A stretch of 64,000 nucleotides of DNA from Vitellaria paradoxa (taxonomy: Eukaryota; Streptophyta; Magnoliopsida; Ericales; Sapotaceae), in contig CM034236.1 in the NCBI GenBank assembly GCA_019916065.1, positions 21,779,508 to 21,843,507 on the forward strand, given 5' to 3'. Below, piece after piece: positions 60,301-64,000 of this stretch (positions within the stretch are counted from its first letter, which is position 1; each line of letters begins with the position of its first letter). A program made the position numbers and the translations under genes. A model generated the notes under the pieces. That model was not told where the DNA came from, ran no database searches, and saw only the letters and a program-made list of their open reading frames with translations.

Positions 60301-63204
60301 TAATTTAGTAATAATTAATTATTAAATCAAATTAATTAATTTAGTTTTATTATTTATTAAAAATAATTTATATTAATTTATATAATTAATTTATTGAATT
60401 TAATTATATTATTTATTAAATAACTTACTTTAATAAAATATTTGAATAAAATAATTTATTTTAATGTAATGTAACAAAAATAGACAATGTTTTAAAATTG
60501 ATAAAATATTTGCATAAAAAAAAGAAAATAGAACGAAAATACCTTTTTTCTACTTCCGTTTTTCTATTTCCGTTTCTATTTTTTTTGGAGACAAAAAAAG
60601 GGAAATAAATTTAACAAATATGTTTCTGTTGTTTTCGTTGCCAGTTTACAAAATTTTAAAAACGTAAATAGAAAAATAAAAATAAAAACGTTACCAAACA
60701 TGGACTAATTAAGCCTGTTCAACAAAACCTAATGAGTGGATAGATCGAAGTTCGAGAAATGTGAGCAGTGACCTGTAGTTAAGTGATTAAGAGTTTCTCC
60801 TCTCCGCTCATGAATCGAGTTCGAATCTTTTTCCCTCCCGCTTATATATATATATATATAACTTTACCTTTAAAAGAAAAAAAGAAGTTCGAGTAATGCC
60901 ACGTGCAGAGCCGAAAAAAACTGTTCCAGAAAGTAAAATATTTCAAAAATAAAATGAAAAAAAAAAAAAAAAGGGTGAGAAGAGAGATGGAAGTTTGAGG
61001 AACGCCATGAGCAAAGTAACGCACGTGAAAGCGATTCATAGAAAAGCAAGTGCACGTGCACCATCACTGTTAATTATTCATTCTATTTGACCATCACTGA
61101 AGCCTAATGACCTCTGTGCGTGTTTCTATCCAGGTACCCTCCATACTCAGCAGACTACAAAATTCCCCCGGCAAGTACAATTCTCTTCGTTCTCTCTTAC
61201 AGTGCTCCTCAATTTTTATTATGAGCAATTTTCGTGTTAATCTCAACCAATCAATTTAGTTTTACAGTTCATTTGCGTCGGGAGTTTATGTGGGAGAACT
61301 GTCCTCCACATCCAAGCAATTAGATGGAAATGGAATTGAAATGGAATCAACCGAAAGAAAAGAGAAGAAAAAGCAAGAAATACGAAGTAAAAAAATATAT
61401 ATATATATGTATATAGAATGTTATACAAATAGAAGATAAGATTAAAAATGTCATCACAATAATGTGGATAAGTATCAACATCTAATTTTAGAAGAAAAGG
61501 TTGGTAAAGATAGATATTATTTACAAAATTTTAACCATCGTACAACTCTCGTAGAATTTTTTTAATTTAATTTTTGGTAGAATAGTATTTTTTTTTAAAA
61601 TAAGTAACCAAATAGTCTTTTATTATATATATCTCATTGCCATATCATTCTTACACAAATTTCTTATTAAAAGTTTAGTGATATATGGCTCCGTTTGGTT
61701 TGTAAATAAACTACAAAAAATTATATAAATCTCTGTTAATTTTATATCACATCAACTTTTTTCTTTCATTGTACACATTACGAACTATCAATTTATCTCA
61801 ATTTATTTCACTTTATCTTACTCCAAACTCACCCATACATGTTAAATTTGTGTACATACAAACATTTTGTAAATATTGATAGAATTTTGAAATTTTAATA
61901 AATTATGAAAAGAAAATTCGTGCAGGGATATTATAGTACTGTGCAAGGAGGAACAACAGGCCAATATCCAGGGGCTAATTATAATGGGGCGCCGTGTGGA
62001 TTAATCACAAGTGGAACAACTTGCTACCCTTACATCCAGTTTGGACAAATATTTGGATCTGCAGCCAACACCTATGCTGTCGCCCAAGACTATGGCTTTC
62101 CATTTCCTCAGCAATATCACTTTCATAATTGCTATTCCAATGGCATTCCTTCTGGACCCTCTCAAAACCATTCTGCACCATTGACCGTACCATGCCCTCC
62201 CCCAAGCACAGGTTTGTACCAATTCAGTGCCCAATCATTTGCATGCATATGTAGATTAGAAATTTAGTGTACTTCAAACTCGGTCCTATTATTATTTGAC
62301 TCTAGATTCCAATAAGGTTGATCGTAGGAGTTTATAAGGTTTAGGGTTGGAAATGTCATCAAAATTCTAACTCTTCAAATCCCACGTTGAAAAAATATTT
62401 AGTCAATAATACAAGTGTTAATTGAAAAAATACTTTGTCAAAGTGTATCTTTGTTCACATTTAAAGAGAGAAATTAATCAAACTAGTTTGTATGAAAAAG
62501 ATTCCATATTTTACGCTAATATAGATTCATGACATGCATGTACTGAGTTGTTAGCTGAACCATGTTAAAACTCAAAAACATCTCTTAATTACAAGAGTAA
62601 GGTAAAAGGAAAAATCTAAGACTAAGATGGGAGACGTACAGGAAGGTAAACTTTTTTACTACTATAATTATGTATGCGAGTGTATCTCTATTCTCTTTTA
62701 AAGAGATAAATTAATTGGACTATCAAAATGAACTTCATCTACCTTAAAATGACTTTCAAGTAAATATCTATCTCTTTCAATGATAGAAATTAACTTTTCC
62801 TAAATTATCATCCATCTTCACAATTTTTATTTTCACTCATCACTCTCAATCGTATTGTCTATATTTTTCTGAGTCATATAAGGTATAAATTCAAATATTT
62901 TCAGTGATTGCAAATCATCTATCTTCACAATTTCTCTCTTTATTCATCACTTCCAAAAATAAGTTCAAAATATTTTTAGTGAATGCTCAATATAGAGATA
63001 TACCGATTAAATTCTAGATGACGAATGTCTTGAACTATCTATAGCAACGTTATCTTGAGGGGAAAAATCATTTTTAAGGACAATAGATTGAGTTATGTGT
63101 CTCACCTTCTTACTTCCTTGATAAATTTGATTTTTCTTTATCTACCTGTTTGTTGTTTTTAACAATTTGTTACAGCCCTTGAAATCTATTTTTCTGTAAA
63201 TTAG
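57306..63204 (+). CDS. RRM RNA-binding protein, RBM24/38- and ARP1-like
   Basis: Exons: 57306-57479, 57750-57882, 58563-58704, 61134-61170, 61926-62211 and a tentative last exon 63176-63204, for about 266 residues. Phases match throughout. One RRM spans residues 14 to about 90: RNP2 is KVFVGGLAW and RNP1, KGYGFVTF, is split by intron 1. The RRM is followed by [19 protein letters not shown], a signature of the plant ARP1-like/RBM24-38-like group. The C-terminal region is rich in Gly, Pro, Tyr and Gln, with no second domain, typical of the group. Such proteins bind mRNA in nucleus or cytoplasm. Intron 4 begins GC (CCG|GCAAGT at 61170/61171), a GC-AG intron; the alternative GT nearby would break the frame. 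The frame is intact. The last exon rests only on acceptor quality and frame. Confidence 0.88.
59263..59505 (-). mobile_element. tRNA-derived SINE, copy 2, in RRM intron 3
   Basis: On the minus strand this has a B box TAGGTTCGACTC, then GTCAGCCAGGGCTTGCC, CCTCGTGAG, TTTTACCCAGTGCGCA and GCGGGTTTCTTCCC, in the same order as 41338-41598. It is much more GC-rich than copy 1, so it is less decayed or from another subfamily. The A-box end is lost. Confidence 0.7.
59583..60705. mobile_element. AT-rich MITE, GGGCCCGTT family, copy 4, in RRM intron 3
   Basis: 1123 bp, GGGCCCGTTTGATAACG to CGTTACCAAACATGGAC, flanked by TAA (59580-59582 and 60706-60708). The ends pair over 17 bp with five mismatches. 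Confidence 0.85.
60765..60838 (+). mobile_element. SINE head-like fragment
   Basis: TAGTTAAGTGATTAAGAG resembles a tRNA A box and GAGTTCGAATC a B box, about 40 bp apart. The sequence then runs into (TA)n at 60842-60860. It looks like a tRNA-related SINE head of a different family from the two SINEs above. Confidence 0.5.
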
Positions 63205-64000
63205 TCTCACTAAAAATAATATTAATACATTTAGTGTCATACAAAAAATAGGAATACTTTTAGCATCAATTTGGAGTGGACACTGACCCGTTGGTTCGAA
63301 TAATCCGCCTAACCCAGCCTGATATTTGTAGAGCTTGGGTTTTGAAATTTAGTCTATAAGACTGGGCTAGGATGATTTTTTAGGTCCGATCTATTTTTAG
63401 ATTGGATTTGAGTTCAGGCATCACAATCTGACCTAGTCTAGCCTAGCTTAAAGTTAATAAATAAGTCAACTGAAAATCTTACACACCCCAACACACGAAC
63501 CTGGCCCCGCTCTTCATCTCTTACCCCACAAACCCCCAAAGACAGCCGCTCTTGTTCTCTTACCCTACAAACCCTAGCCCAAACACTCAATCGCTATTCC
63601 TCTCTTTTTAGTCTGTAATACAAACTTTGCATCTCTCGCTCTCGCTCTCGCTCTCACTCTCTTCTTCGTCTCTTCGGCCTTTGCTATTCCCTTTTCTCTT
63701 TTCTTCGTCTCATTCTCTCTTCTCAGTGTCTCTCACTCTTTCTTCTCGAAACGCTCTAATCTTGTTGATAAATCAGCATTAGATTTCTTTGGTTAATTAT
63801 GTGAAGGTCATTAATTTTAGAACATGACATGGAAAAAAAAAACTTGTAAACAACTAATTCTGTTTCTTTCTTTTTTTGGGGTAAATTTATGACCTGTCAT
63901 TCTTATATTTTTTCTGTCATTCTAATATATCTTTGTTTACTACAGTAGTTTAACATGGCTATTTTATATAATGAATAGATTATTGACTTTTTTATCTGAT
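63205..64000 (+). promoter_or_regulatory. Possible leader of a further gene
   Basis: At 63500-63740 the sequence becomes strongly pyrimidine-rich, with (CTCGCT)n at 63632-63656 and a telo-box AAACCCTAG (63569-63577). Plant 5' UTRs often look like this. No start codon with a convincing ORF follows inside the window. Before it, 63270-63475 is a GGGCTAGG/CCTAGCC-rich repeat-like stretch of unknown kind. Confidence 0.35.

Overview
This is a stretch of plant nuclear genome, most likely from a dicot. It is AT-rich, its two host genes have canonical plant introns, and it holds plant-type mobile DNA: a chromovirus, CACTA and Mutator-like elements, a Cassandra TRIM, and Tourist-like and hAT MITEs. Only two host genes are well supported: a five-exon GDSL esterase/lipase (30511-36845, +) and a six-exon RRM RNA-binding protein (57306 to about 63204, +). 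Most of the rest is transposon, much of it nested.

Layout. 1-10723: a TA-rich repeat (copy A) split by a complete but dead Tekay-like Ty3/gypsy chromovirus (940-10418, TSD ATAAT). 10986-11753: an AT-rich MITE. 11771-29817: a nest at least three layers deep. A Tourist-like MITE (TSD TTA) was split by a CACTA element (11955-29647, TSD ACC). Inside the CACTA sit a 9456-bp Mutator-like element (13899-23354, TSD TAATAATAA) and a 2360-bp deletion derivative of it (23448-25807, TSD TAATATTTA). The CACTA interior also carries a second copy of the TA-rich repeat (copy B), which gives empty-site comparisons for the chromovirus and the MULEs. 30.4-36.9 kb: the GDSL gene with MITEs in its introns. 37744-39932: a minus-strand Cassandra TRIM joined to 1.4 kb of gypsy-type LTR, the pair flanked by TTAGT. 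41.3-45.9 kb: a SINE and three MITEs. 46.28-46.54 kb: a probable copia LTR fragment. 47289-52685: a second CACTA (TSD ATG) with a decayed TNP1-like gene. 57-63.2 kb: the RRM gene, with a SINE and a MITE in its third intron.

The most unusual system is the Mutator-like pair. The large element carries a MURA transposase (minus strand) converging on a ten-exon-scale Ulp1/C48 SUMO-protease-like gene (plus strand), as in Kaonashi-type MULEs. Both elements are saturated with one octamer, GGTACTGT/ACAGTACC: about 75 copies in the large and about 40 in the small element by hand count, against one chance copy elsewhere. The octamers lie in 146-147-bp tandem arrays, in hairpin pairs, in introns of both genes, and even inside exons. 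This resembles the motif accumulation known for Arabidopsis VANDAL elements, whose VANC anti-silencing proteins bind such motifs, so an element-encoded DNA-binding factor is a reasonable hypothesis. Separately, the chromovirus carries an extra ORF upstream of gag with two tandem SUMO-interaction-like motifs, so two unrelated element families here carry SUMO-pathway-like parts.

All repeat counts, splice junctions and TSDs were read by eye. Protein identities rest on recognised family motifs, not on database searches.
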